Made by a program: the position numbers and the translations under genes
Notes under the pieces: generated by a model
What the model was told of the DNA's origin: nothing
Seen by the model: the letters and a program-made list of their open reading frames with translations, nothing else
Database searches by the model: none
In this document: piece after piece, positions 34,822 through 44,700 of the stretch
How positions within the stretch are numbered: the stretch's first letter is position 1
How the letters are laid out: each line of letters opens with the position of its first letter
NCBI RefSeq assembly: GCF_011682045.1
Contig: NZ_VVIW01000032.1
Coordinates: forward strand, 1-64,000
DNA length: 64,000 nt
Source: Massilia aquatica
Lineage (GTDB): Bacteria > Pseudomonadota > Gammaproteobacteria > Burkholderiales > Burkholderiaceae_D
Direction: 5' to 3'

Positions 34822-36918
34822 ATGACGCTAGACATCAAAGGCGGCCTCAAGAATACCTCCGTCAGCCACAAGCGCTACGTCGTCTTCGAGGAGCTGTTGT
34901 CCAATGCAATCGACTCGTATCTGATACGGCGCAGCAGCGACCCGCATGCGCCCGCGCTGCGGATCGAGATTGGCGTGGAGTTCGTCAACGACTCGCTGTT
35001 TGCCGGTGGGGATGAACAGATCGTGGTCTGGTGCAAGGATAACGGGGCTGGCTTCGGCGACGAGCAAGTCAAGGCCTTCGTCACCAAGGACACGACCTAC
35101 AAGGATTATCTGCAAATCGCGGGCATTGGTAAATGCAAGGGAGCAGGCCGCATCCAGTTTTTTCACTACTTCTCGCAGCTCGCCATCGACAGCGTGTTCG
35201 ACGCCGGCGGCAGGCACTGGCGACGCACGCTGAGAGCCCATGCCGAGACGCGCGAAATAGCGGAAAGCGATTTTGTCACGCAAGCTGACACGGCCGACAT
35301 CGGCACCTGCGTCACGCTCAAGGGAATGACGACACGCACGTTCGCCGGACTGTTCGACCCGTTCGCCTTGCGCGCCGATTTTTCCGCGCGGACTCTGCAT
35401 GACGTCCTGAATACCTCGTTCTTGCAGCGTTTCATCGTTCTGAAGCAAATCATCGGCGATTTCACGGTGACGATTGTCGATATCGCCGGCGACCGCCGTG
35501 CTGAAGAAGCGATCACATCGGAGCACCTGCCCACCGCGGTGGATGTGCTGCCGATCCGCCTCAGCTGCGGCCACCGAAGCGATATCGATGCTTGCGCACT
35601 GAAATTGACTCGCTACTCGCTGGACCAGGCCAGCAGTCCCTCGCTCGAACACGAGGTTGCCCTGTGCGCCAACTCCGCCATTGCCATCTCGCTGACGAAA
35701 CACTTTTTGAAGTCGCCGGCAGACCGGCGCCGGCCGATCGACGGCAAGATCGAACTGCTGCTGGTCGAGGGCGATGTGCTCGACCAAAAAGTCAACGTGC
35801 AACGCGACGGCTTCAACCTGCCCAGCGAATGCAGCCATGCCAGGGACTTCGATGAAACATTTTCAATGCAGGACATCATCGAATCGCTGGAAGAGTCGGT
35901 CTACGCCATCCTGACGCCGCCCGATTTTGACCGTGATGCGCTGATCGGCTCGACAGAAGAGAAGTTCGGCATTTCCAGGGCCATGCTGGACAAGGCCAAC
36001 ATCAAGATTCACTACGGCGATACTGAAGAAAATATCGCCAGGCGAACGCTGCGCAGGCTCCAGGACGAGATCGTGCAGGATACGTCGACGCTGATCAACA
36101 TGAAGCAGGAACTGCTCAAGCTGGACCCGCGCAGCAGCGACTTCCGCAACGTACTGGCCGATCTGTCCTGGCGCTACACCAGCAGCTTGCAGACCATGGA
36201 CATGGCAAACCTGTCGCAGCTGGTGGTGCGCCGCAGCGCCATGCTTGATGTGTTGGAGCGTGCCACGCAACTCATGCTCGACTGCCAGCAGGATGCGCCG
36301 GGAAAACGGCGCGATCACGAAAAGATCATTCACAATATCTTTTTTCCGACCGGGAAGGATAGCGGCGATACGGTCGATCACGATATCTGGATACTCAGCG
36401 AGGAGTATCAATACTACGATCACATCGCCTCAGATAAAGCCTTGTCGTCGATTTTTTGGGAGGGCGGAAAACTGTTCGACGCGGATATCGACGAGAGCCT
36501 TGAAAAACTCTTCCGCCACAATAATGAGGTTCATCATCTGAAACGGCCCGATATCGCCATCTTCAGCAAGGAGGGCGCCGCGATCATCATCGAATTCAAG
36601 GCGCCCGGCGTCGAGTTGCAGGAGCACGTCAACGACCTGGCGCAGTACGCGCGCTTGCTGGCGTCGAAATCCGGCGGCCACATCAAGCGGTTTTACGGGT
36701 ATTTGGTCGGTGACAGCATGGACGAAAGCCGGATAGCGCCCGGATGGACCAAATTTCCGGTCAGCGAAGGCTATTTTTTAAGTGCGCGGCTCGACGATCC
36801 GAAGACCGGCCGCCAGTATGGCGAACTTTACGCGGAAATGCTGTTCTACCAGCACTTCGTCACACGCGCGCGCAACCGGCTTGAGGTGTACAAGCGCAAG
36901 CTGAACGTGCGCTTCTGA
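34822..36918 (+). CDS. GHKL-type ATPase fused to a PD-(D/E)XK-like nuclease domain
   Basis: 698 residues, soluble. Residues 1 to about 200 form a GHKL (Hsp90/MORC-like) ATPase: N box EELLSNAIDSYL with Asn28, G1 box WCKDNGAGFGDEQV (Asp73, Gly75, Gly77) and a lid GIGKCKGAGR near 100-109. A middle region (about 200-520) has helical and coiled segments. The C-terminal part (about 540-690) contains KRPDIAIF ... IIIEFKAPG, that is Asp577, Glu591 and Lys593, the core of a PD-(D/E)XK nuclease as in Shedu-type proteins. Base composition is more AT-rich than the neighbours, consistent with acquired DNA. Domain layout suggests nucleic-acid surveillance or phage defence. The nuclease call rests on one motif; the ATPase call is stronger. 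Confidence 0.8.
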   Translation: MTLDIKGGLKNTSVSHKRYVVFEELLSNAIDSYLIRRSSDPHAPALRIEIGVEFVNDSLFAGGDEQIVVWCKDNGAGFGDEQVKAFVTKDTTYKDYLQIAGIGKCKGAGRIQFFHYFSQLAIDSVFDAGGRHWRRTLRAHAETREIAESDFVTQADTADIGTCVTLKGMTTRTFAGLFDPFALRADFSARTLHDVLNTSFLQRFIVLKQIIGDFTVTIVDIAGDRRAEEAITSEHLPTAVDVLPIRLSCGHRSDIDACALKLTRYSLDQASSPSLEHEVALCANSAIAISLTKHFLKSPADRRRPIDGKIELLLVEGDVLDQKVNVQRDGFNLPSECSHARDFDETFSMQDIIESLEESVYAILTPPDFDRDALIGSTEEKFGISRAMLDKANIKIHYGDTEENIARRTLRRLQDEIVQDTSTLINMKQELLKLDPRSSDFRNVLADLSWRYTSSLQTMDMANLSQLVVRRSAMLDVLERATQLMLDCQQDAPGKRRDHEKIIHNIFFPTGKDSGDTVDHDIWILSEEYQYYDHIASDKALSSIFWEGGKLFDADIDESLEKLFRHNNEVHHLKRPDIAIFSKEGAAIIIEFKAPGVELQEHVNDLAQYARLLASKSGGHIKRFYGYLVGDSMDESRIAPGWTKFPVSEGYFLSARLDDPKTGRQYGELYAEMLFYQHFVTRARNRLEVYKRKLNVRF

Positions 36919-37041
36919 TGCTTTGCCGCCGTGCCGGGCATGCGTGCGCGCGGAGCGCGCGTGCCAGAATTGCGCCTGGCGCCTGGCAGGCACCGTACAA
37001 TGCCTGGTCGATGAACGCGACTCCGAGGAGAATTGAGTCTG

Positions 37042-37407
37042 ATGCAATGCGATATCGAAGCCTTTGTAAAGATCAGCGACACCGATGCCGTGCTGTCGCT
37101 GCTCGCCACCGTCACTGGGCCACTAGTGAACGTTGATGATGATCCACCAGACGACCCTCATCTGCACATCTACAAATCCGGAGCGCTCCTCCTGATATTG
37201 TCACCGATGGACGATGGATTTCTCAGCGTGTGGATGAACGCCGCCAGCCCCTGGCCATCTTCTCCTGCTTTTGCGAGATTCCTGGCTGCACACCTCCAGT
37301 GCATCGTCCGGTGTGACCCGCAGTCGGACTATCCCGAAGTCCCGTGGTACTCCGACGTGTTTCTCCATATCGAAGGCGGTGTTGAAACGCTGTTTTCCTG
37401 GGAGTGA
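37042..37407 (+). CDS. Hypothetical protein (121 residues)
   Basis: Small acidic soluble protein beginning MQCDIEAFVKISDTDAVLSLLATVTG. Strand-helix alternation and two Trp/Pro clusters (PWPSSPAF, PEVPWYSDVF) are visible, and no family is recognised; the shape recalls small immunity-type proteins. ATG 37042 is 11 bp after GAGGAG; a TTG at 37033 (3 codons earlier) is too near the site. It follows the GHKL-nuclease gene on the same strand after 123 bp and shares its less GC-rich composition, so it may belong to the same inserted island. Confidence 0.55.
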   Translation: MQCDIEAFVKISDTDAVLSLLATVTGPLVNVDDDPPDDPHLHIYKSGALLLILSPMDDGFLSVWMNAASPWPSSPAFARFLAAHLQCIVRCDPQSDYPEVPWYSDVFLHIEGGVETLFSWE

Positions 37408-37582
37408 TCCCGCTACGGCGGTCAATCTGCGCAACGCGTCCTGCTCTTCGTCGCCAGCACGACAGCGCGAGTCGGTCTGACACCGGGCATCTCAATGTGC
37501 GAGTCCGAGGTTTCAGGGTGGCGCCGCCGCTTTTGCGCCTGGCAGAAACGGCGGCATGCTGGTGCGCGGACGCTGTCAGCGC

Positions 37583-38011
37583 TTAGCGCTTGTCCTTGTC
37601 CTTGTCAGCTGGTGGAGTCGTGTCGGTGGTGCCAGTGCCGGAAGTGCCGCTGGTGCCTGACGTACCCGAGGTGCCCGAGGTGCCGCTGGTGCCCGATGTC
37701 CCCGACGTTCCGGTGCCGCTCGTGCCCGTGCCCGACGTGCCGCTGCCGGTATCGCTCGTGGTGCCGCTGGTGCCCGTGCCTCCGGTACCCGTGCCGCCGG
37801 TGCCCGTGCCGCCGGTACCGGTATCGCCCGTTCCGGTCGTGCCGCCGGTGCCGCTGGTGCCGGAGGTGGTACCGGTCGTGCCCGGCGTGGTCGTGGTGGT
37901 GGTGTCGCCGGTGCCCGTGGCAGGGGTATCGTTGCGTTTGCAGGCAACAAGCATCGACGCCAGCAGCGCCGCGGTGAAGATGATTTTTGGTGCGGTTGTG
38001 AATGGTTTCAT
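37583..38011 (-). CDS. Low-complexity Ser-Gly-Thr repeat lipoprotein
   Basis: 142 residues. The signal peptide (1-23) ends in lipobox LVAC (Cys24), so the mature chain is a membrane-anchored lipoprotein. Everything after about residue 30 is Gly, Thr and Ser in short repeats (TGTGGTGTGG, then SGT about a dozen times), closed by PPADKDKDKR. There is no globular domain. The repeat DNA is a 9-bp periodic stretch and is prone to length change. The start is secure because GAGGAG lies 7 bp upstream of the ATG at 38011. It could be a surface spacer; function unknown. Confidence 0.75.
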   Translation of the reverse strand: MKPFTTAPKIIFTAALLASMLVACKRNDTPATGTGDTTTTTTPGTTGTTSGTSGTGGTTGTGDTGTGGTGTGGTGTGGTGTSGTTSDTGSGTSGTGTSGTGTSGTSGTSGTSGTSGTSGTSGTSGTGTTDTTPPADKDKDKR

Positions 38012-38121
38012 TGTTTACTCCTCGGTCACGTCAATGAGTACCGCTGCCTGACCAACTGCTTGCCGCAGGCAACGGCGCCAGGTCGATCCCGCCGGACATA
38101 CATCCCCGTCCGGTGAGGACC

Positions 38122-38160
38122 ATCAGGGAACCGACGCCGTGGGCGACGCGGTCCCTTGAT
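38122..38160. terminator. Hairpin between the lipoprotein and NAD(P)HX dehydratase genes
   Basis: ATCAGGGAACCG (38122-38133) pairs with CGGTCCCTTGAT (38149-38160) with one bulge, and CGCC/GGCG close the tip. It lies about 140 bp beyond the dehydratase stop (minus) and before the lipoprotein start; no T run. The rest of 38012-38303 shows no gene. Confidence 0.4.
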
Positions 38161-38303
38161 CCGATGCGCGAATTCGACTGTAAAAATTAGACTTTCAAGC
38201 TCTGGCCCAGTTCATCTTTATTTGCGTTTCTGACGTAGATCGACCTCCATGTCCGCGCAATTTGATGCGGATCAAACTTTGCTACCGGCCCGCGCCCGTT
38301 TCC

Positions 38304-39233
38304 TCAGGTCGAGGAAAGCGCGGCCTGTTCCATCAGCGCCGGGATTTCAGCCGGAATCTCGCGCGCCAGGTAGCCCAGCACGCCGAAACGCAAGGCCAGC
38401 TGTTCGCCGGCCCGCGCATGCAGGGCCACGCCCCAGCAAGTGGCCTGGGCCAGGGTGGCGCCGCGCGCCGCCAGTCCGGCGATGATGCCGGCCAGGGTGT
38501 CGCCCGAGCCCGAAATGGCCAGGCCCACGTTGCCGCCTTCGTGCTGCCAGGGGCCGCCTTCGGGGGCGCTGATCACGGTGCGCGCGCCTTTCAGCGCCAC
38601 CACCGCGTTCCAGGCCTGCGCCGCGCTGCGCGCCGCAGCGTCGGGGTCGGCCAGGATGGTTTCTTTCGGCATGCCGGACAGGTGCGCCATTTCGCCCGCG
38701 TGCGGGGTCAGGATCACGGTCTCGGCGAAGCGGAACGGCGCCGCCTCATCGTCGTCCAGGTCGGGATTGGTGACGATGCCCATGGCGTTGGCGTCGAGCA
38801 CCACGCTGGCGCCCGCCAGGCGCGGCAGCAGGGCGCGCACCAGCGCCGCCGTGGCCGCTTCATCCTGCATGCCGGGGCCGATCAGCACGGCGTCGATCTT
38901 GTCGGCCAGCGGGTCGAGCATGGCCAGCGCGTCGCGCTCGAAGCCGCCCTCGGCCGTTTCGCGCAGGCCGATCACGCGCGCTTCCGGCATGGCCAGCGCC
39001 ACCAGTTGCGCCACGCTGGCGCCAGTGGCGATGGTCAGCTTGCCGGCGCCGGCGCGCAGGGCCGCCGTGGCCGCCAGGATCACGGCGCCCGGCATTTCGC
39101 ACGAGCCGCCCACGATCAGCACGTGGCCGCGCCGCTCCTTGTCGCCTTCGGCCGGCGGCATCGGCAGCGGCCAGGCGCGCAGGGCGGCGCTGTCGATGGT
39201 GATCATGTGGGTGGAAGCGAGCGGCATGTCCAT
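38304..39233 (-). CDS. ADP/ATP-dependent NAD(P)H-hydrate dehydratase (NnrD/CARKD-like)
   Basis: 309 residues; repairs the S-form of hydrated NAD(P)H. Ribokinase-like fold: the block GHVLIVGGSCEMPGAVILAATAALRAGAGKLTIAT, then VLIGPGMQ, VLDANAMG, TPHAGEMAHL and the nucleotide/catalytic motif GSGDTLAGIIAGL with the Asp. It is the stand-alone dehydratase without the NAD(P)HX epimerase domain that many bacteria fuse to it; the epimerase would be elsewhere. The start MDMPLAS (39233) is chosen because the further open frame (to 39320) overlaps the phosphatase gene and is Arg-rich. Lies 13 bp after the phosphatase gene. Confidence 0.88.
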   Translation of the reverse strand: MDMPLASTHMITIDSAALRAWPLPMPPAEGDKERRGHVLIVGGSCEMPGAVILAATAALRAGAGKLTIATGASVAQLVALAMPEARVIGLRETAEGGFERDALAMLDPLADKIDAVLIGPGMQDEAATAALVRALLPRLAGASVVLDANAMGIVTNPDLDDDEAAPFRFAETVILTPHAGEMAHLSGMPKETILADPDAAARSAAQAWNAVVALKGARTVISAPEGGPWQHEGGNVGLAISGSGDTLAGIIAGLAARGATLAQATCWGVALHARAGEQLALRFGVLGYLAREIPAEIPALMEQAALSST

Positions 39234-39246
39234 GGGACCGGCGCGC

Positions 39247-40011
39247 CTACGCTTTCGGAGCAGCGGGCACATCTTTTTGAACCGTGACCGGCGTGCCTGC
39301 CGCTTCCAGGGGAGCGACAAAATTAGTCAGTTGCAAGCCGAGCTTGCCGTGCTTGCCCTGGGCCGGGTCGAAGCTGTAGGACGTGACCGAGCAGTTCGGC
39401 ACGTCGGCAGCCCGGTCGAAGGCCAGGATGGCCGCTTCGTCGAGCCGTTCGAACAGGTAGCGGAAGCAATTGACCGTGACCTGGTGGCCGACGATCAACA
39501 CCCGTTCCTTGCAGTATTCGCGGGTGATGGTGTCGATGATGCTGCGCAGGCGCAAAATCACGTCGCACCAGCTCTCGCCGCCCGGTGGGCGGAAGTAGAA
39601 CTTGCCCACGTGCTGGCGCTGTTCGTACAGTTCCGGATACTGATGCTGGATGCCGAGCACGGTCAGGCGGTCGAGGATGCCGAATTCCTTTTCACGCAGG
39701 CGCTCGTCCACCTGCACCGACAGCAGGCTGTCGCGGCCCAGCTGTTGCATGATGATGCTGGCGGTCTGGGCCGCGCGCACGTAGGGCGAATGCAGCACCA
39801 CGGTCGGGCGTTCGTGCCCGGGCATGGCCGCGAACCAGGCTCCCAGCGCGCGCGCCTGTTCGGTGCCGAGCGGCGATAGCGGCACGTCCACATCGCGCTC
39901 GGCGATGTCGATATGCAGGCCGGCCGCCGCTTCGGCCGCGTCGCGCGCCACGTTACCGGCGCTTTGTCCGTGCCTGACCAGCCAGATCTGTTGGGGCCAC
40001 TTTTGTTCCAT
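39247..40011 (-). CDS. Histidine phosphatase family protein
   Basis: 254 residues of the phosphoglycerate-mutase-like branch. The catalytic loop LVRHGQSAGN near residues 11-20 holds the phospho-accepting His, then the SPYVRAAQTASI block (His/Arg), the acidic REKEFGILDR motif, and the second His in VLIVGHQVTVNCFRY. The family covers phosphatases, mutases and the SixA type; no substrate can be named. It is the upstream gene of a two-gene unit with NnrD. Confidence 0.9.
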   Translation of the reverse strand: MEQKWPQQIWLVRHGQSAGNVARDAAEAAAGLHIDIAERDVDVPLSPLGTEQARALGAWFAAMPGHERPTVVLHSPYVRAAQTASIIMQQLGRDSLLSVQVDERLREKEFGILDRLTVLGIQHQYPELYEQRQHVGKFYFRPPGGESWCDVILRLRSIIDTITREYCKERVLIVGHQVTVNCFRYLFERLDEAAILAFDRAADVPNCSVTSYSFDPAQGKHGKLGLQLTNFVAPLEAAGTPVTVQKDVPAAPKA

Positions 40012-40091
40012 CGATTCGCCTGCTTCTGAAATGTTGACACTGCGTCATCATAGACGGATTCGACGGCAGCTCAGCGCACGATACGCGGCAT

Positions 40092-41498
40092 TTACGCAGC
40101 TTTCTCGTCGGCATCAAGATTCACGGCGGCGTCGCTGTTGAAGACCGCCATGTCGGTCTGGCCCAGCACGCGGCTGGTGACGGTGCCGGCCGTGATCGAG
40201 CCGCTCACGTTGAGCGCGGTGCGGCCCATGTCGATCAAGGGTTCGATCGAAATGAGCAGGCCCGCCAGCGCCACCGGCAAGTCCATCGCCGAGAGCACGA
40301 TCAGTGCGGCGAAAGTGGCGCCGCCGCCGACCCCGGCCACCCCGACCGAGCCGACCGTGATGATCGCGATCAGCGGCACGATGAAGCTCCAGGCCATCGG
40401 GTCGATCCCGACAGTCGGCGCGATCATCACCGCCAGCATGGCCGGATAGATGCCGGCGCAGCCGTTCTGGCCGATGGTCGAGCCGAACGAGGCGGCGAAG
40501 TTGGCGATGCCTTCCGGCGTGCCGAGGCGGCTCGTCTGGGTCTGCACCGACATCGGGATCGAGCCGGCGCTGGTGCGCGAGGTAAAGGCGAAGGCCAGCA
40601 CCGGGAAAATCTTCTTCACGTAGCGCAGCGCATTCAGGCCGGATGCGCTGATCAAGAGCAGATGCACGCAGAACATCAGCAGCAGGGCGCTGTACGAGGC
40701 GGTCACAAAACCGAGCAGCTTGACGATGCTTTCCATGTTCGAGCCGGCCACCACCTGGGTCATCAGCGCGAACACGCCGAACGGGGTCAGGCGCAGCACC
40801 AGGGTCACCATGCGCATGATGATCGCGTGCGCCACCTTGATGAAGCGCTCGAAGGCGTCAAAAATGTCCGGCTGCCTGGCCGCGATGCCGGTCGCCGAGA
40901 TGCCGACGAAAATCGAAAACAGCACCACCGCGATGGTCGAGGTCTTGCGCGCACCGGTCATGTCGAGAAAGGGGTTGGCCGGAATGAAGCTGATGATCAT
41001 GCCCGGCAGCGAAATCGCCTGCGCCGTGTTCAGGTGCCCCTTTAAATAGTCGCCGCGCGCCACTTCGGCGGCGGTGGCGGTCAGCCCCACGGCGGACAGG
41101 CCGAACAGCTTGGCCATCAGGATGCCGATGCCGGCCGCGACCATGGTGGTGGCCATCAGGATGCCGATGGTCAGCGCGCTGATCTTGCCCAGCGACGAAG
41201 CGTCGCGTAGCTTGAGGATGGCGGCGACGATCGACACCATAATCAGCGGCATCACGATCATTTGCAGCAGCTTCACGTAACCGGTGCCGATGATGTCGAG
41301 GTAGGCATTGGTCTCGGTGATGACGGGGGAGGGCGCGCCGTAGATCAGCTGGAACGCCGCGCCCAGCAGCACGCCCACGCCCAGGCCGGTAAATACGCGC
41401 TTGGTGAACGAGGCGTGCGCCTGCTGCATCTTATAGAGGAGAAAGCACACGCCAAGGGCGACGGCCAGGTTCAGGATCACGGGAAAATTCAGGGTCAT
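40092..41498 (-). CDS. tcyP: L-cystine (cation) symporter, TcyP-type
   Basis: 468 residues with about eight to nine transmembrane segments; dicarboxylate/amino acid:cation symporter family. The resemblance to Bacillus TcyP is strong along the N-terminal half: FTKRVFTGLGVGVLLGAAFQLIYGA, TGYVKLLQMIVMPLIMVSIVAAILKL and GKISALTIGILMATT. The hairpin loop motif SRTSAGSIP and the QNGCAGIYPAMLAV segment near the substrate site are present. The open frame continues to 41972, but the preceding residues are not membrane-protein-like. The ATG at 41498 has AAGAGG 7 bp upstream. Imports cystine for sulphur supply; the gene stands alone. Confidence 0.93.
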   Translation of the reverse strand: MTLNFPVILNLAVALGVCFLLYKMQQAHASFTKRVFTGLGVGVLLGAAFQLIYGAPSPVITETNAYLDIIGTGYVKLLQMIVMPLIMVSIVAAILKLRDASSLGKISALTIGILMATTMVAAGIGILMAKLFGLSAVGLTATAAEVARGDYLKGHLNTAQAISLPGMIISFIPANPFLDMTGARKTSTIAVVLFSIFVGISATGIAARQPDIFDAFERFIKVAHAIIMRMVTLVLRLTPFGVFALMTQVVAGSNMESIVKLLGFVTASYSALLLMFCVHLLLISASGLNALRYVKKIFPVLAFAFTSRTSAGSIPMSVQTQTSRLGTPEGIANFAASFGSTIGQNGCAGIYPAMLAVMIAPTVGIDPMAWSFIVPLIAIITVGSVGVAGVGGGATFAALIVLSAMDLPVALAGLLISIEPLIDMGRTALNVSGSITAGTVTSRVLGQTDMAVFNSDAAVNLDADEKAA

Positions 41499-41630
41499 GC
41501 GGGCCTCTTGAGTGGGCGCTGCGCGCGGATAGGGCTGTGCGGCGGCAATGTAACGGATCATTCTAACCATAAACCTGCTGCACTGCACACAGGCGCGTCG
41601 GTGAACAGGCGTATCAAAAGAGTCATATTG

Positions 41631-41659
41631 TTGACAGCGCGGGGGATGTTTGCAACACT
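41631..41659 (+). promoter_or_regulatory. Possible promoter for the macroglobulin-pbpC operon
   Basis: A perfect -35 box TTGACA at 41631-41636 is followed after 17 bp by AACACT (3 of 6), 80 bp ahead of the start of the macroglobulin gene. Confidence 0.35.
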
Positions 41660-41739
41660 CGCCGCCTTGCTTTGATTCCCGCCAGGTCCGCCAACAGTGC
41701 GCGGGCTCAAGCTGGAATCCCGCCCCACCTGGAGAAACC

Positions 41740-44700
41740 ATGCGCGCCCCGTCCAAACTCTTGAGTCTGTTTCCCCTGGCTTGCCTGGCGCTGGCGGCCC
41801 ATGCCCAGACCACGGTCGAGGCGTTCACGCCCACCGGCACGGTCAAGGAAATTCGCCAGGTGACGGCGCGCTTTTCGGCCCCGATGGTGGCCTTCGGCGA
41901 CGCCCGCATGGCCGAGCCGTTCGCGATCGACTGCGCCGAAGCGGGCAGCGGGCGCTGGCTCGACGCCCGCATCTGGACCTACGATTTCGCGCGCGACCTG
42001 CCACCCGGCGTGCGCTGCAGCTTCACGCTCAAGCCGGAGTTGCGCGACCTGGCCGCCCAGCCGCTGGCCGGCACGGCGCGCTTCGCCTTCGATACGGGAG
42101 GCCCGGGCGTGCGCGAGAGCGCGCCGTACGCGAGCGACACGGTCGACGAGCAGCAGGTGTTCATCCTCGGGCTGGACGCTCCGGCGCGTGCGGCCAGCAT
42201 CGCCGCCAAGGCGTATTGCACGGTGGACGGCATCAACGAGCGCATCGGCGTGCGCGTGCTGGCCGGGGCCGAACGCGAGCAGGTGCTGGCCGCGCGCAAG
42301 GGTTTCGTCGAGCGCTACCTCAAGGACTACGTCAGGCGCGGCGGCGCCCAGCCCAGGGCCGCGGAAGACCTGCCGCTGGCGCTGGTGCAGTGCAAGCGCA
42401 TGCTGCCGCCCGGCGCCGCCGTGTCGCTGGTGTGGGGCGCCGGCATCGAAGGCCCGGGGGGCGTAGCCTCCGGCGCCGACCAGTCGCTGGCGTTCGTGAC
42501 CAGGGCCGATTTCAGCGCCCGCTTCAGCTGCGACTTCCTGACCGCGGGCGGTCCGTGCGTGCCGCTGCGGCCTCTGCGCCTGTCCTTCAACGCGCCGGTA
42601 ACGCGCACCGAGGCCGAAAAAATCACCCTCACCGACGCCGCCGGCAAGCGCTATGCGCCTTACTGGGACGGCAACAGCGCGCGCGCCGCCCCGGTGAACA
42701 ATCTGTTTTTCAACGGTCCCTTCCCGGAAAAGAGCATCCTCACGCTGGCGCTGCCGCCCGGGCTGAAGAACGACGATGGCCGGGCGCTGGTCAACCAGCA
42801 CGAATTCCCGATGACCATCAGGATGGACGTGCTGCCGCCGCTGATCAAGTTCCCGGCCAAGTTCGGCATCATCGAAGCGCGCACCGAACGCCTGCTGCCG
42901 GTCACGGTGCGCAATGTGGAAACCAGGCTCTCGGGCAAGCTGCGCGGCGCCGGCGCCATGCTGCGCGTGGAAGTGCAGGGCGAGCGCCAGGACCTCGACG
43001 TCATGGCCTGGCTCAAGCGCCTGGGCAACGGCTACAGCGACAACTACACCAAGTCGGTGTTCGCCGGCCTGAAAAGCGGCAAGCCGGAAGCGTTTACGCT
43101 GCCCGCGCCGGCCTCCGGCCGTCCGTTCGAAGTGATCGGCGTCCCGCTGCCCAAGGCCGGCTTCTACGTGGTCGAATTCGACAGCCCCAAACTGGGCGTG
43201 GCCCTGTTCGACAAAAAGCAACGTGCCTATGTCAGCGCCGGCGCGCTGGTGACCAACATGGCGGCCCACTTCAAGCACGGCGCCGATTCCTCGCTGGTGT
43301 GGGTCACCTCGCTCGACAAGGGCCGTCCGGTGCCCGGGGCGGCGGTAGCGGTGCGCGACTGCGCCGGCAAGCTGCTGTGGCAGGGCGTGACCGACGGCGC
43401 CGGCGTGGCCCGCATCGACAAGCCGCTGGCGCGCGGCGACTGCCCCGAGGGACCCGGCAGCATGTTCGTCAGCGCCCGCAGCGGCGGCGACTACACCTTT
43501 ACCTTGTCGGAATGGGACAACGGCATCGAATCGTGGCGCTTCAACCTGCCGTTCATCCCGGACGCGAGCAACAGCATCGTCGCCACCGTGTTCGACCGCA
43601 CCTTGCTGCGCGTCGGCGAAACGGCGCACATGAAGCACTTCCTGCGCCGCAGCGGCAGCCGCGGCATCGAGTTCGACCGCGCCAGCGTCGAGGCCAAAGC
43701 CACCAGCATGACCATCACCCACCAGGGCAGCGCCACCGCGTATGAACTGCCGCTGCGCTGGAACGCCAGCGGCACGGCCGCCAACGAGTGGGTCATTCCG
43801 CAAGGGGCCAGGCTGGGTGTGTATACCGTCAAGATCGGCGCCTTGGAGGCCGGCAGCTTCCGCGTCGAGCAGTTCCGGGTGCCGACCATGAAGGCACTGC
43901 TGAACGGCCCGTCCGCGCCGCTGGTCGGCGCCAGTGCGTTCGACCTGGACCTGCAGGTCGGCTACCTGGCCGGCGGCGTGGCCGCCAGGGCGCCGGTCAA
44001 GCTGCGCACCCTGACCGAAGAGAAGCTGCTGCACTTCCCCGGTTACGAATACTATGCCTTCGGTGCGGGCGATGTGCGCGAAGGCGTGCAGGACGACGCC
44101 CGCTTCGGCCACGACGACGACAGCGGCGCGGACGACAGCGCCCCCGCCGCCACCGACGTGCGCACCCGCGCGCTGGTGCTCGACAAGGCCGGCGGCGCGC
44201 GCGTGCGCATCGACGATCTGCCGCCAGGGGACGTCGCGCGCACCCTGGTGGCCGAGCTGTCGTACCAGGACGCCAACGGCGAAACCCTGTCCACCTCGAC
44301 CCGCATCGCCCTGTGGCCCGCGTCGTACGTGGTCGGCATCAAAGCCGAGGACTCGGTCTCCGTGCGCGACAAGAGCAGCTTCGAGGTGGTGGTGCTGGGC
44401 GTGGGCGGCAAACCGGCGGCGGACGTGGCGGTCGAGGTCGACCTGTTCAAGCGCACCAGCTATACCCACCGGCGGCGCCTGATCGGCGGCTTTTATGCGT
44501 ACGAAAACAGCAGCGAGATCACGCGCGTGGGCACGGCCTGCCAGGGCCGCAGCGACGCCAAAGGCTTGCTGCGCTGCGAATTGAGATCGCCGGCGGAAGG
44601 CAACCTGATCCTGCGCGCGCGCGCCCGCGATGCCGGGCAGCGCGTGGCCGTCACCCAGCGCGACATCTGGGTGGCCGGCGCCGCCGAGATGTGGTTCCAG

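Noticed and set aside
37640-37900. Periodic DNA that could be taken for a CRISPR or satellite array
   Set aside because: The 9-bp period is codon repetition (Ser-Gly-Thr) in a lipoprotein with signal peptide and ribosome site; no spacers of unique sequence.
37583-37950. Plus-strand Val/Pro-rich frames across the lipoprotein region
   Set aside because: They arise from the complement of the Ser-Gly-Thr repeats and lack starts with ribosome sites.
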